A DNA stretch of 64,000 bases from Pontederia crassipes. Its lineage: Eukaryota; Streptophyta; Magnoliopsida; Commelinales; Pontederiaceae. The notes under the pieces are model-generated. The model was not told where the DNA came from and made no database searches. It saw only the letters and a program-made list of their open reading frames with translations. The stretch spans positions 16,495,501 to 16,559,500 of the forward strand of contig CM060188.1 in assembly GCA_030549335.1 (NCBI GenBank), given 5' to 3'. Of this stretch, positions 11,330-22,735 are shown in pieces (within the stretch, counting starts at the first letter, position 1; each line of letters opens with the position of its first letter). Made by a program: the position numbers and the translations under genes.

Positions 11330-12202
11330 CACACCTTGTGAAGCATCTCTTCAGTCGTTCAGATCAAATTTGAAGACTCATATCAGATCTAATAGAATGC
11401 TAGATCCGATGGTTCAGATCTATCTCGCGAGATGAACCCTGATCTGCTGCCCCCACACCATCGGTGGTGATCTTGCTCCTCCCCCTCTTTCTCGATCGGG
11501 GCGTGTCCTCACACGCTCGACGATGACCTTGATCCGCTGCCGACGACCTGCTTCGTCCTCGATCGTCGGTGAAAGTCTGAGACAGAGAGAGAGGGGGCGA
11601 CGACATGATCGAGAGAATTCTATGAAGAGACAATGTCGGGCTGCTGGCTATTGGCGGTGAACCTTCTAGTGTCCGATCGCAACCCAAAGCTGACGGGACT
11701 CCCTCATGCTGCGGGAGCACGTCGACACGATCGAGAAGTTGCTGCCAGAGAGACACAAGGTCAGGAGCTTCCACGTCGTCGCCCACTCTCTTAGATCCAT
11801 CATCGGGGTTTTGACGGCGACAGAGGTCACCTCGGGTTTTCGACGACAGCTGGAGAGACAGATATGAAGCGAAGGGTGAGAAGGATGAGAGAGGGGGAGA
11901 TCGAGAGATGGAGGGAGGAGGGAGAGGGGGATCGAGAGAGAGACCAGAGGGAGGCAGATCATCGGCCATCTAGCTGCCGGAGCCCTCGCCTGACTCGTCG
12001 GCCGCTTGTATCGCCTCGCCGGCCACCTGGATAGCCAGCCACCTAGATAGAGGGGGGGAGAGAGAGAGAAGGGGAGAGAGAGGCGGAGAGATTTTCTCAT
12101 GAGTCATTCAATATCTCGCGAGATGATGTCAAAATCTCAAGTACAATTTTGCGAGTCATCCGATTTGATCTGGACGACCGAGGAGATGCTTCACAGGGTG
12201 TG
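11330..12202. mobile_element. Non-autonomous element with ~50 bp terminal inverted repeats
   Basis: The left end CACACCTTGTGAAGCATCTC and the right end, reversed, CACACCCTGTGAAGCATCTC begin inverted repeats that stay alignable for about 50 bp (CAGATCAAAT and GACTC also match). Inside each end lies the same 12-bp palindrome ATCTCGCGAGAT (11422-11433 and 12113-12124). The core is GC-rich and has a Pro/Ser/Arg-rich open frame on the minus strand (11400-11969) matching no family. No convincing target duplication was found, so a Mutator-like assignment is only a guess. The GC-rich core may be captured host sequence. Confidence 0.6.
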
Positions 12203-12385
12203 ACCGTTTTACATGTATATATCTCAAATAATAATTTGGAAAATAGAAAATATTGATATTCAAGTAGGGCAGAGCAAACTCGGGACTGGGTCCGGGTCTA
12301 TGCGAACTCGGTCCCGACCCGGCAGATCGAGAATCTGACCGGGTTTGCATCCGGGAATCCGGAATCACTATTTCGAAGAAATTAT

Positions 12386-12570
12386 ACATGCTAAAGATTA
12401 CAAACATATACGACATGCCAAAGATTACAAATGCTAAAGATTACAAATGTATACGACATGCTAAAGATTACAAATGCTAAAGATTGCAAACGTATACGAC
12501 ATGCTAAAGATTACAAAAGTGCTGGCAGGCAACATGCTAAAGATTACAAACGTATACGTCTATACGACAT
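12386..12570. repeat. Subterminal tandem repeat of the hAT element
   Basis: About six irregular copies of CATGCTAAAGATTACAAA, several followed by CGTATACGA. In hAT elements, subterminal repeats are typical transposase-binding sites. A second short duplication, of AATACACATTCTTCACATCA, follows at about 12607-12670. Confidence 0.7.
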
Positions 12571-13616
12571 CCAACAAGCTAATAATAGAATTTAGACCAC
12601 TTCTGCAATACACATTCTTCACATCAGCTTACATAAAGTGGACATTCTGCAATACACATTCTTCACATCAAGATTGTTCACATGCTCATAACTAAAGTCT
12701 AAAAATGAGATATTCTCCATAACTAATAGTCTAATACACATTTTGCATCTTGATAGTTGATTCCAGGCAGTGAAGCAGGAGGAGGAGGAGATAACAAAGT
12801 AAGGACCTCAGGAGTCAGGACTTGAGCAATCTGAAACAATCTGAAATGGCACATTAATGATAATATCACAGAGTTAGGACCTCATAAACTTTATTTGCTA
12901 TGCAGTAAGTTGAAGATGTATTGTAGAATGCAGAATGGGAGACAGGCAAATGTATAATACAGTGAAATATAAAAGGTAGACAGGCAGATGTATTGCAAAA
13001 TGTAGAATATAGTGAAATATATTGTAGAATGTAGAATGGCAGACATACAGATAGGCAGATGTATAATACATATATGCTCCAAAAGATCCTTAGTGGTTAG
13101 CTTTTCTTTCTTGCTGTCATGCGTCCTAATGATGGAAGGAACAAGTGCATGAACAAATATATATTTATTCAACTAGACAATCAACACAAGCTAAATCATA
13201 ATCAAGAGGGGCCAAGTCCTCTTCAAGGGCATTGCTAGAACACAGATTTAGCATCTCGTCCCAAAAAAGGATGAACAAATCTCTAATCAACTAGACACAG
13301 AATCACATATGACAATTTAAGGTTTAGATGTCTTGAATCAAATCCACTTCACCTTCACTTCACATAATATGGAGGAATAAATTTGATGATCTCGTGATGT
13401 GGCACTTCAGTTCCCTGGACAGAAGAATCCCCAATGGAGGAATATCAGTGAACAGAGGACAATATATAGTTAGTTATAAAAGTATTTTAATACTAGAACA
13501 ATGTCAAAAGTGCTAATGGGGAAACTGTAAGACATGACTCATGAGAAGAATTTGCTGCTACACAAATATGGAAGGAGAAAGCGATAGAGTATTGTTTGCA
13601 ATATAAAAATGTACAA

Positions 13617-13617
<1 letters not shown>

Positions 13618-13654
<37 letters not shown>
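13618..13654. repeat. (AT)n microsatellite inside the hAT element
   Basis: AT dinucleotide run in the non-coding part downstream of the transposase. Confidence 0.85.
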
Positions 13655-13659
<5 letters not shown>

Positions 13660-14133
13660 GAAATCATGCAAGGAGAAAACTAATGTGGACATATAGATTA
13701 TTATTGTTATGCACTAAGATTTCAGTGATAAAAATAAATAATCTGATATGTGAGACTCAGATAACACTAACCTGTTTGAGAAGGGAAATAGCTTCCTTTG
13801 TGGCACTTTTCTAGGAAGAGAAAAAGAAGCATGGATCATTAGAAATTGACTCATGTGGATAATCACAACATTACAAAAACATAGAAAATGTCAATATAAA
13901 ATATATTACAAAAAAAGATAGAAAGATGAACCTAGAAAAGGTCAAAGTTCACATACTCACAATTGAGGAAGTTAATTGTCTGTTATCATTTGATCCAATT
14001 CCAATGATGAACTTGAGGGCCCAACTTGGGTGCTACCGGTTGCTTTTGCATAAGTGTCAATCACAATGCCATAATTAATAACATAATTAACATATAAATA
14101 AACTAAAGAGTTACACAATATATTAATATAACT

Positions 14134-16192
14134 TTAACCTATAATTATATTGTTTGTGAGCTCGAATTGATCAAAATCTTCTCCAACTTTAAAACATAGT
14201 GATGATAACCAACTTTGTCTGCACACAAGAGCTTCTGCCATTTTTGACGATAGAGAACTCCTAAAGAAATCAAGAATGCGTCCTCCAGTGCTGAAGACAG
14301 ACTCCGAAGGAACTATAGAAACTGAAATGGCCAAAACATCACGTGCTATTAGAGAAAGAACTCTATATTTTGTGGAATTGACCTTCCACCAATTTAGGAT
14401 ATCAAAGTTCTCTTCGCCCTCACAAGGTTCCATCAAATATCTTTCAATTTCATATTTGTTATCGGTATTCTTTTTTTCCTTTTAAAGCCTACTCCATTGA
14501 TGAATCATTGTTGTCTTTTCATCAACATTTCCATTTTCAACCCCATTTATAGAACTTGTATTCTCCACTTGAGAAGTGGAGTCATTACTGACCTCATGTG
14601 CATAATAGTCATACATACGAAAAATTGCATCTTGAATCTTTGTAACAACCCTACTAGCTCATAAAGATCTGTATAGTTCCATTCAACATAGTCAAGTTTA
14701 TATCTAGGATCTAATACAACAGCAATAAGTATTAATGGATTAATATTTTCAAGTTTTTCCCAATACTTATCGTATTTAGATCTCATGTCACAATCCATCT
14801 TTTGCAAGTATGTATCATGACAATTACTCCATTTTACAATTTGAGATTGAACAGATACAATCTCATGAAAGTAAGCACAAGATGTCACAAATGAAGAGAC
14901 AGATAAGTTGCATGTTGCATCATAAAATATTTTTAAAAACATCACAAAATTTCGAGCAGTATCCCAATCTTTAGTTGTTGGTGGCACACAATCATTGTCT
15001 TTGAAATGTAATTGGTATCCCCTATCTTCTTCATCCAACCTCTCAAATACTTTTTGAAATTTTTTAGTTCGTTCCAACATTAAGTAGGTTGAATTCCAAC
15101 GAGTTGGAACATCCATAATAACACTATATTGGATGGTAATTTTCTCCTTTTGTATATATCTTTTGAATTTTCCAAATCGTGCTGGAGACGATCTGACATA
15201 ACGAACAGCCTCACGAATTGATATAATCGCTGATTTCATATCATGCAAACCATCTTTGACCACAAAATTTAGTGTATGTGCACAACATCTAATGTGAATA
15301 AAATCACCATTACAAATCAAACTTTTCCAACCATTTAATCTCTTTTTTAAATGACCAATAGCTTTATCATTGGTCGAAGCATTGTCAACGGTGATTGTGA
15401 ATACCTTTTCAATCTCCCATGCTAATAAACACTTTTCAACAACTTTAGCAATGTCCTCGCCCTTTTGACCTTTAATTGGACAAAGATTAAGGACTCTTTT
15501 ATGTAAAACCAAATCTTCATCAATAAAGTGTGTTGTGAGACACATATAACACAATTTTTGACAAGATGTTCAAGTGTCAGTGGTTAGGCAAATACGTGAA
15601 GAAGACTTCTTAAATAATGCTTTGAGTTTATCCATTTCATCAAGATATAATTGATAATAATATCTTGCGATAGTAAATCTTGATGGAATCATAAATTTAG
15701 GTTCCAAGCATTTTGAATACTTACGAAAACCAGCACCTTCTACAACTCTAAATGCTTGCTCATCGCATATCACAAACTCAGTCAAGGCCCTTTGCAGTCC
15801 TCATAATTATATGAATGAGGGACTAATGGTTTTGCTGCTCCTTGTAAGCTTTGTGCCAACATCTTCTGACCCTTTAATTCACTTCTATGAGGGAACTTCT
15901 TGTACCTTTTTAAATGCTTAAATAAACTAGTAGTCCCATGCTTATTAGGGTCTGCAGCAAAATCATTTTTACAATATTTGCATCTTGCTCTAGCTTCATG
16001 ATCTGAAGTAAACTTTTTAAAATGATTCCAAACTTCAGATTTGTTTTTACTAGGCTTCCTCTTAACTAATTCTATTTGAATGAAAGTATCATTAGCATCT
16101 CCAACAGGGTTTGGATTAGATTGTGCGGACTCGATGACGACGTTATCCGAAGTAAGATTAGACCCAATATTAGTCATTGCGTTATCATCCAT
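14134..16192 (-). pseudogene. hAT transposase (zf-BED / RICESLEEPER-like), broken
   Basis: Domains read in order on the minus strand. First is a BED zinc finger (WNHFKKF, then CKYCKNDFAADPNKHGTTSLFKHL; 16192-15782). A helical region follows (15785-15570), then the RNase H-like catalytic core (FTITVDNASTNDKAI, HIRCCAHTLNFVVKDGL, DVPTRWNSTYLML; to 14547), and last the C-terminal dimerisation domain (FDILNWWK, SIVPSESVFSTGGRILD; 14436-14134). The frame shifts between the BED part and the next block near 15785. A TGA interrupts TTDT.TS at about 15570, where relatives have Trp. The frame shifts again near 14600, with further stops before the C-terminal block. At least two frameshifts and one nonsense codon make it non-functional as read. 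Some gaps could be introns, but the TGA is within otherwise continuous frame. Confidence 0.9.
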
Positions 16193-17555
16193 TCATAAAG
16201 TTTGTACGCTGACTTTGACAAAAAAAATCAAACATGAAATACAATCAACAACTTTACACTAGTAAATGTATTACATAGATCTATCAGCTAGTAAACTGGT
16301 AAACTTACATTTTTGGAAAATGTATTACATAGAGCTAGTCAACTTATATAGATCTACTTTTAGGCATCACAAGTGAATAATCAAGAAAAACATGTGAGGA
16401 GATTAAATAAGTAGTAAGTACAAAATGGACCTCTAACTAATAGAGCTCGAGCATGATGAAAAAGTAAAAAACAACAGATGTTCAACACAGATCATTGCGC
16501 ATGTCACCATGTGAGGCAGATTAAGTAAGTTCAAAACTACACATTTTTACACATGTTTACATTTCTACTTTTACAAATATTTACACTTCAAAAGAAAGAG
16601 GGGGAGATTCGGCGGCGGACCGATGGTCCGGCAGCAAAGACAACATACCTTGTACAATGACCAACTCCAACTTTCATCCATTGCAAATCCAGCATCCATG
16701 AAATGCCGATGCCAAAGAGGAGCAAAAGAACATATTCAAAAGTGAAAACTTAGAACTAATAGAAGAGAAAGCGGGGGTTCGATGAACAACTTACCTCAAA
16801 AGCAAGAAGACAATAGAGCCACACCGTCGGCTGTGCACGACGGCCTCGATCTGCTGTCCGACGGGAAGTTCGACACCAGAGAAATCAACCAACGGCCAAT
16901 GGGCGACTGACATGAAGAGGGAGAATCGTCAGAGTGGGAAAAAAACTAAGAAACCAACCCTCAATCTTGCTCATTGTATGTCGGCCTTACAAAGAGAGTC
17001 GGAGGAAGAGAGGGAGAAGAAGAAGAGAGTCAAGACTCAAGAGAAAGAGGGAGAGCCAGAGGGAGATCCGAGAGGGACTGAGGGAGAACCTATTGCCTGT
17101 TGTCGACGGTGACGGCTGCTATGGCAACACGGCAGAGGGCAGCGGCGGCAATGGCAACACGATAGCGGCGATGATGGTGATGGCAATTCAGCGAGACGGC
17201 GGCAGTGATGGTGACGGCGATCCGGCGTGATGAGCGCGGGTGCTCTGCCCTATCGAAGGTTAACGAGTGATTCGTGAAGTTAGGGATTCGCATAGGGCAG
17301 ATCGGCTTTCGCAGTTCGCTGCACAGGTTAGTGGGTCAATGGGTGTCGGGTTATTGGGTTAGGTCTGGTGCACTCATGGGTGGCTACCCGGGCCGGGTTT
17401 CTACGTGCTCGACCCGGTTCTGGCCCGAAACCCGTCGGGTATTAAATTTACCGGATCCGGACTGGGTTCGAAACCTATCGGGCTGAGTATATTTCCCGAA
17501 AGCTTGGGTCAGTGCGGTCCGGGTCGACCGGTCCGTGCTCAATCCTATATTCAAG

Positions 17556-19479
17556 TAGTTTAGTGACTATAGAAGGCTAATAGAGTTTGGCATTATTTGT
17601 AAAGAAATATAAAAATGCACGTTAGTAGTTTACTAGTATAAAACCCATGCAATACATGGAAAGCAATGGAAGAAAATATTACTCATTTAGATAAAAAAAG
17701 TAAAAAAATTGTCATGATATATAAAATATGATTTCACATGATGTGTCAAAAAATTCAAAATAAAAAATTTATGAAAATAAAAACTAATTAGTTTGAAATA
17801 ATTTTAGATAAATTAATTTATGTGCATGTTAAACAACTATAACAATTAGTTAGGTTGTCTTTTAATAATTAACTCCTTGTATTCAAAATTATTGGGAAGC
17901 TATGATACATATGTGCAGTATCAATATTTCAAATATGGATATATTAATATATTATTTTATTAAGTTTATGCGCCCATTGTTTTGTGTGACTATATTTAGT
18001 CTTTTTAAGTATACTATATTTTAGTTTTTGTGGAAAACTTACTTCATGTCTTGTTTATTTTAGTGGGTTCTAATTTTTTTTTTTTTGCAATATATGATTT
18101 AATCATTTATTTTTTGATTTTTTTATTTTTTGAATATGTTTGTTAATTCATATTTTGTGATCCACTTTATTATTAAATACATATGATTAACTATTTTATT
18201 GACTACATATCCATATGAAAATATATTTCAAATTAGCTATTTTCAAAATACTTAAATATATTTGTAATTTTTGGTTTTATTAACTATTTTATTGGCTACA
18301 TATCCATATGAAAAGATAGGTAGATTATTATATTATGAAGTTTATGCACCATTTTTTATGTGGCATATGGAAATATATTTCTATGTATTTTTTATTTTAA
18401 CTAATATAATTATAAAATCATGAATTAGTTAACAAAAAAATTCTAAAATATTAATATTAGAATTGAATAACATAACATGTTTAATGAAAGAATCACATAA
18501 TTAGTTATTTGGTCAAACAATTAATACAAAAATTTAAATTTAAATTTAAATTGATATGTTTAGTTTGACTTTAACATATGCATGAATTAGACATGTGTCA
18601 ACTTCTTCTCATGTACATCTTTTTAATATAGTATGGAGAGTTCTGATTAATCCCTTTTAGTGAAGTGATTTTTTTGCTTAATTTAGAAGATTAAAAATTA
18701 TTATTTTAAAAAGATAAATAATTATTGACTTATTTAAAATAATATCATTATGACATGTCAGATGAGGATTTAAAATAAAAATGATATTTGCTTAACTTAG
18801 ATCCTCAACCTAATAAACTAATGAAGTAATATTGTAATAAATTACAATCTAGAAAAATACAATACTTAGATCACTCAGAGATAATAATTACTCTAAAAAT
18901 TATGAGAAATTTGATAAAGGTAGATAGGTTAAATATCTAACAAATTTAAGGATGATCATCTCAATAACTTTTTTTTATAACAAAAACATAAGATTTCAAT
19001 AGACAATATGTAGAGGTGATTTTTTTTCTTTTCTTTGTATAATATTTTTGTTTAAAGTAAACCAATGAAAATAAAAAATTACTTTTTTTATTTAAACATT
19101 ATTTAAGATTTGATCATGTGAAATAATAAAACTTTAACCCACATTAACAAAAATCTGATGTTGCCTTTCCCTCTCCATGTGTATTTTAGTGTCATGCATT
19201 TTTTTTGGCACTCAACAACAAAAGAAAAAGAATGATATAAAAGTAGTGCAAGATATATAATTTTACATGCAACATATAAGTCCTACATGATAGATATGAA
19301 TTATGCATGGCGACATAATAAATATTTTAAAATGAAGACAATATATTTACACGAAAAAAATCAAATGAACTTACAATGACACAATAATAAAGAAAAAAAA
19401 ATTGACAGTATAAATTATATCTTATTAGGAGATTAATTGTTACCGCAAGTCCTATATATTTTTATTTGTGTGACAGGTC
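17556..19479. other. AT-rich intergenic sequence without recognisable genes
   Basis: Very AT-rich. A ~45 bp motif (TTAACTATTTTATTG then CTACATATCCATATGAAAA) occurs twice, near 18190 and 18280. No coding frame of interest. Confidence 0.45.
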
Positions 19480-19750
19480 CACTATAACAAAACCATGATT
19501 TAGAGACTATTTTTTTAGGGACTAATTATATTTAGTTTCTAAAAATATAAGTATTAGAGACTAATATAATAGTAATCTCAAATTCTTATTTATTTAAAAT
19601 CAAAATTTCACTTGTAATCATTAAAAATTCATAAAAATAATTTTGGTCACTAAGAATTTTTAATGACCAGCCTATAGGGATCATGGAGATCAAGAAATTT
19701 TGATCCTAAAAAGTATTAAAGATTAAAATTAAAATTTTAGGGACTAATGT
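19480..19750 (+). mobile_element. CACTA-type transposon end with subterminal repeats
   Basis: Starts CACTATAACAAAA, close to the CACTACAAGAAAA-like terminus of plant CACTA (En/Spm) elements. It is followed by several copies of TTAGAGACTA/TTAGGGACTAAT in both orientations, typical of CACTA subterminal repeats. No opposite end was found; the repeats stop where an LTR-like start (TGTAATATCCC at 19751) begins, so it may be truncated. Confidence 0.45.
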
Positions 19751-21847
19751 TGTAATATCCCAAATTTAATTCACATGTAATCACATGGGTTAATATTATA
19801 TCACATTATTGATAAGAAAATTGATACATGTGTTAAGGCATGAGTTATAACTCATAGTGTTTGATCTTTGAAATTTGGCGAAAATTTGTCCAATGTATGA
19901 AAACATGATCTTTGAAAATATTAGAATTAAGAAAATTAAAGTCCTGATAATTGTTCATATATATCAAATAATTATAGATGTGATTTCTAATAATTTTTAG
20001 GAGGTGTTTTACTTGGGTAAAACATAGATGCAAAATCGAAAAATCTGTGAACTTGCAATTTTTGTTCTTCGGACAAAAATTTAGATTTCGATTCCTTGAT
20101 TATTTATTTTTATAAATATTCTATTTGAATTCAAATGGGGGGTAGTTCCTTATTTACATGTAATGTCTTAAGCAAATGAATAAATAAATAAATAAGGCAA
20201 AACCATTTACTTCTATATTTGGGCAATCACTTACTTCTATATTTGGCCGACCTAAGGTCGGTTTCCACGTGCTTTATCTTTACATTTACATGATCTACTA
20301 TATATTTTTACCTCCTCACTTGCCCCATCCAAAAATCCAAGAGGAACAAAATGATCATGTGCTTCTAGTGAAGGAATTTGAAAGAAGAGAAGGAGAATTA
20401 GGTTTTTGGCATGTGGTGAGTTCATACTTCACATTCTTTTGATTTTGATTTCATACCTTCCTAATTAGGGTTTCTGTGAATCTTTTCCATCTCATTCACT
20501 TTCGAATTTTAGCTAACCATGGGGGCAAAACTCATGTCTTTCATGAGCAAAATTAATCATAGCCATGTTCAATAGGTTCCCAAATTTTTAGCTACATAAT
20601 TTCATACCTTTGGGTGGTTCAAAAATTATAAAAATTACTCTGATTGATCCCTCTGAGTCTATTTTCGTTGAGCTTTGGAATCAAGTTAATATGATTTTTG
20701 TAGAGAAAGTTATGTGCTTATCTTTAAGGTACTATCACTCTGTCTTCCGAAACTGTTATCCGATTTTCTAAATTATGGATCAAATCCAATATATCATGGA
20801 ATTTTCTGATAATTTAGGGTGTTATTGACACTTAGTTAAGTTTCATTGAAAATTAGAATCACTCGAAAATGATATTTGTAGGAAAAGTTATAAATGGTGT
20901 ACCGAGCCTCACTTAGTCTGTCAGAATGAAACATAAGGTAGATTGTACTAGTATTTGTTAAATTTATTATGATCAGTACAAATAGATATAAGTTCAAGGA
21001 ATTTTTCAGTTGCAACTTATGAAAAATTTAAGTTGCCCAAATATGACATGTTTCTTATTTTATATAAATAGTACAATTAAAGTCACTCAGTCTGTCATAA
21101 TAAAGAAATACTCTGAAAGTTAAGCTGAATCTTAATTTTTCTGTGAACAAACCATAATGAAATAAGACCTAAAACTTTTGTAGATTAAGGTATTAGTAAG
21201 CAGGAAGTAAGAAAAATTGGAATGAACAAATTTGGTTATCAATTCAAGCAGATATGAATTTTCTTTCATTGTGTATACAATATGTCTTAATAGTAGGTTA
21301 ACTCTTGTGATAAATAGTTACTTAAGTTATAAGAGTAAATACTCAAATGTCATGTACATCTTCAATTAATTGTGTTTCATGTGTGATAGGCTTCTATTCA
21401 GATCATAGAAGTGATGTGTTTCTTATTATTATTGTATAGAGTAAAGTAGTAAAAAAGAAAAGGAAAAATCTTTTGGTGGCTCTTATAGGTAAGTTGCTTG
21501 CTGTTATTCTATGTTTTCACCTTTTTTGAATTTGGTGTGACATCGATTATTATATGTATTAAATACGTTTTGGATAAGTTTTGAATTGATTTCAAGAAAT
21601 GCAACTATGAAAAGTATATATGAATGATTGTATGATTGCACATTTGAAAAGTATATGTGATATGATATGAATAGATTACGAAAAGTGCAATCTTGTTCTG
21701 TTTGAAATGATTGATCAAGTGATGGTATAATTGAAAAGCATATGTAGTATGTTAAGGATTAATTTAATAAAATGCAATCCTATTCCGTTTGAATCAGTGT
21801 TCGACATGATTCATCTTCTGATATTTGAGTTACAAGATATGGTTAAT
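19751..21847 (+). mobile_element. Probable Ty3/gypsy-type LTR remnant, left part
   Basis: Begins TGTAATATCCCAAATTT, the usual start of plant chromovirus-type LTRs, and has no coding capacity for 2 kb. It is interrupted by the copia element at 21848 and appears to continue at 26641. No matching second LTR or PBS was found, so a solo or truncated LTR is the best reading. Confidence 0.35.
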
Positions 21848-22184
21848 TGTTAATAATGCCTTGAATCTGAACTCAGTTGGTCCCCCTACATAGTCAGGCG
21901 CTTCAGCAGAATTCCCCTACGGGGGTATTCTGTATGTGATTCAGATTTAATTTATTTTCTTATCACGAGATAGGTGTCCTATTGTCAAAGAATTTATTTA
22001 GAGTCCCAGTCCGTATATTATTTCTATCATCTGTCAAAGGGAGTGCCTATATAAACTTCCTAGAGGTCTAAACAGAGACCCATCCTTGTAATCATCGTTA
22101 TTCCATAACAAAGAGCCGCCACTATTTTTTCTCTTCGCGTTCTTCTGTATTTCGTTCGATCCCTCTCTCCCTCTTTTCGTAATA
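21848..22184 (+). repeat. 5' LTR of the copia element
   Basis: A 337 bp LTR starting TGTTAATAATGCC and ending ...TTTTCGTAATA, where the right copy ends ...TTTTCGTAACA. The terminal CA has decayed to TA. It holds a TATATAAAC box near 22050 and a CT-rich leader. It lacks about 100 bp that the right LTR contains. Confidence 0.9.
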
Positions 22185-22187
22185 AAT

Positions 22188-22200
22188 TGGTATCAGAGCC
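22188..22200 (+). promoter_or_regulatory. Primer binding site (initiator tRNA-Met)
   Basis: TGGTATCAGAGCC starts 3 bp after the 5' LTR. It is the standard plant copia/gypsy site complementary to the 3' end of initiator tRNA-Met. Confidence 0.93.
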
Positions 22201-22235
22201 TTAGGGTTTGTCAACGATTCTCGATCAGCAGGGAG

Positions 22236-22735
22236 ATGGCGTCGCACAATGTGAGCGTGGAGAAGTTCAACGGCAGGAATATTTCGGGTTGTGGCAGATC
22301 AAGATGCGGGCGCTTCTGAAGCAACAAGGAGTCTGGGCGCCGCTCTCAAACGTGTCGAAGAATAAACCAAAGGAGAAAGACTCGAAGGGCAAAAAAAAGG
22401 AGATCGACCTCGCAACTTTGGCGGCACAGGAGGAGAAGGCGCACTCGATGATTCTGTTGTGTCTGGCGGATGAGGTGATAATTGAGGTCGCAGATGAAGA
22501 AAAGACGGCCGGTCTGTGGTTGAGACTCGAGAGTCTATATATGACGAAGTCTCTCACCAACAAATTGCTGTTGAAGCAACGTCTGTTCTCTCTCCGCATG
22601 TAGGAAGGTACCCCTCTGATGGAACATATTGATCAGTTAAATTTTTTGTTGATGGAACTCAGAAATGTCGATGTTAAGATCGAGGATGAAGATGCTGCCC
22701 TAATTCTGTTAGTTTCGTTTCCTCCATCAAATGAG
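22236..22735 (+). pseudogene. Copia gag, N-terminal part, broken
   Basis: An ATG at 22236 opens MASHNVSVEKFNGRN, the usual copia gag start. The frame then shifts into GLWQIKMRALLKQQGVW, the UBN2-type gag core, running to SLTNKLLLKQRLFSLRM. There a TAG at 22601 replaces the usual Gln (RMQEGT in relatives). After it EGTPLMEHIDQLNFLLMEL continues in frame to about 22735, where a deletion shifts into the next frame. It would normally form the capsid-like particle; this copy cannot. Confidence 0.85.

Larger units (their letters stand above)
12265..17547 (-). mobile_element. hAT superfamily transposon with complete ends, decayed transposase
   Basis: The element is 5283 bp. The left end is TAGGGCAGAGCA; the right end, reversed, is TAGGATTGAGCA. 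It is flanked by an exact 8-bp duplication TATTCAAG (12257-12264 and 17548-17555), diagnostic for hAT. Both subterminal regions are GC-rich with repeated CCGGG/GGGTC motifs. Just inside the left end is an array of a CATGCTAAAGATTACAAA unit. The transposase gene reads on the minus strand. A GC-rich Arg/Glu-rich stretch at 16900-17230, upstream of it, is probably leader or promoter. Confidence 0.88.

Noticed and set aside
11400-12100. Overlapping Pro/Ser-rich minus-strand frames as a gene
   Set aside because: They lie wholly within an inverted-repeat element, have compositional bias only and match no family.
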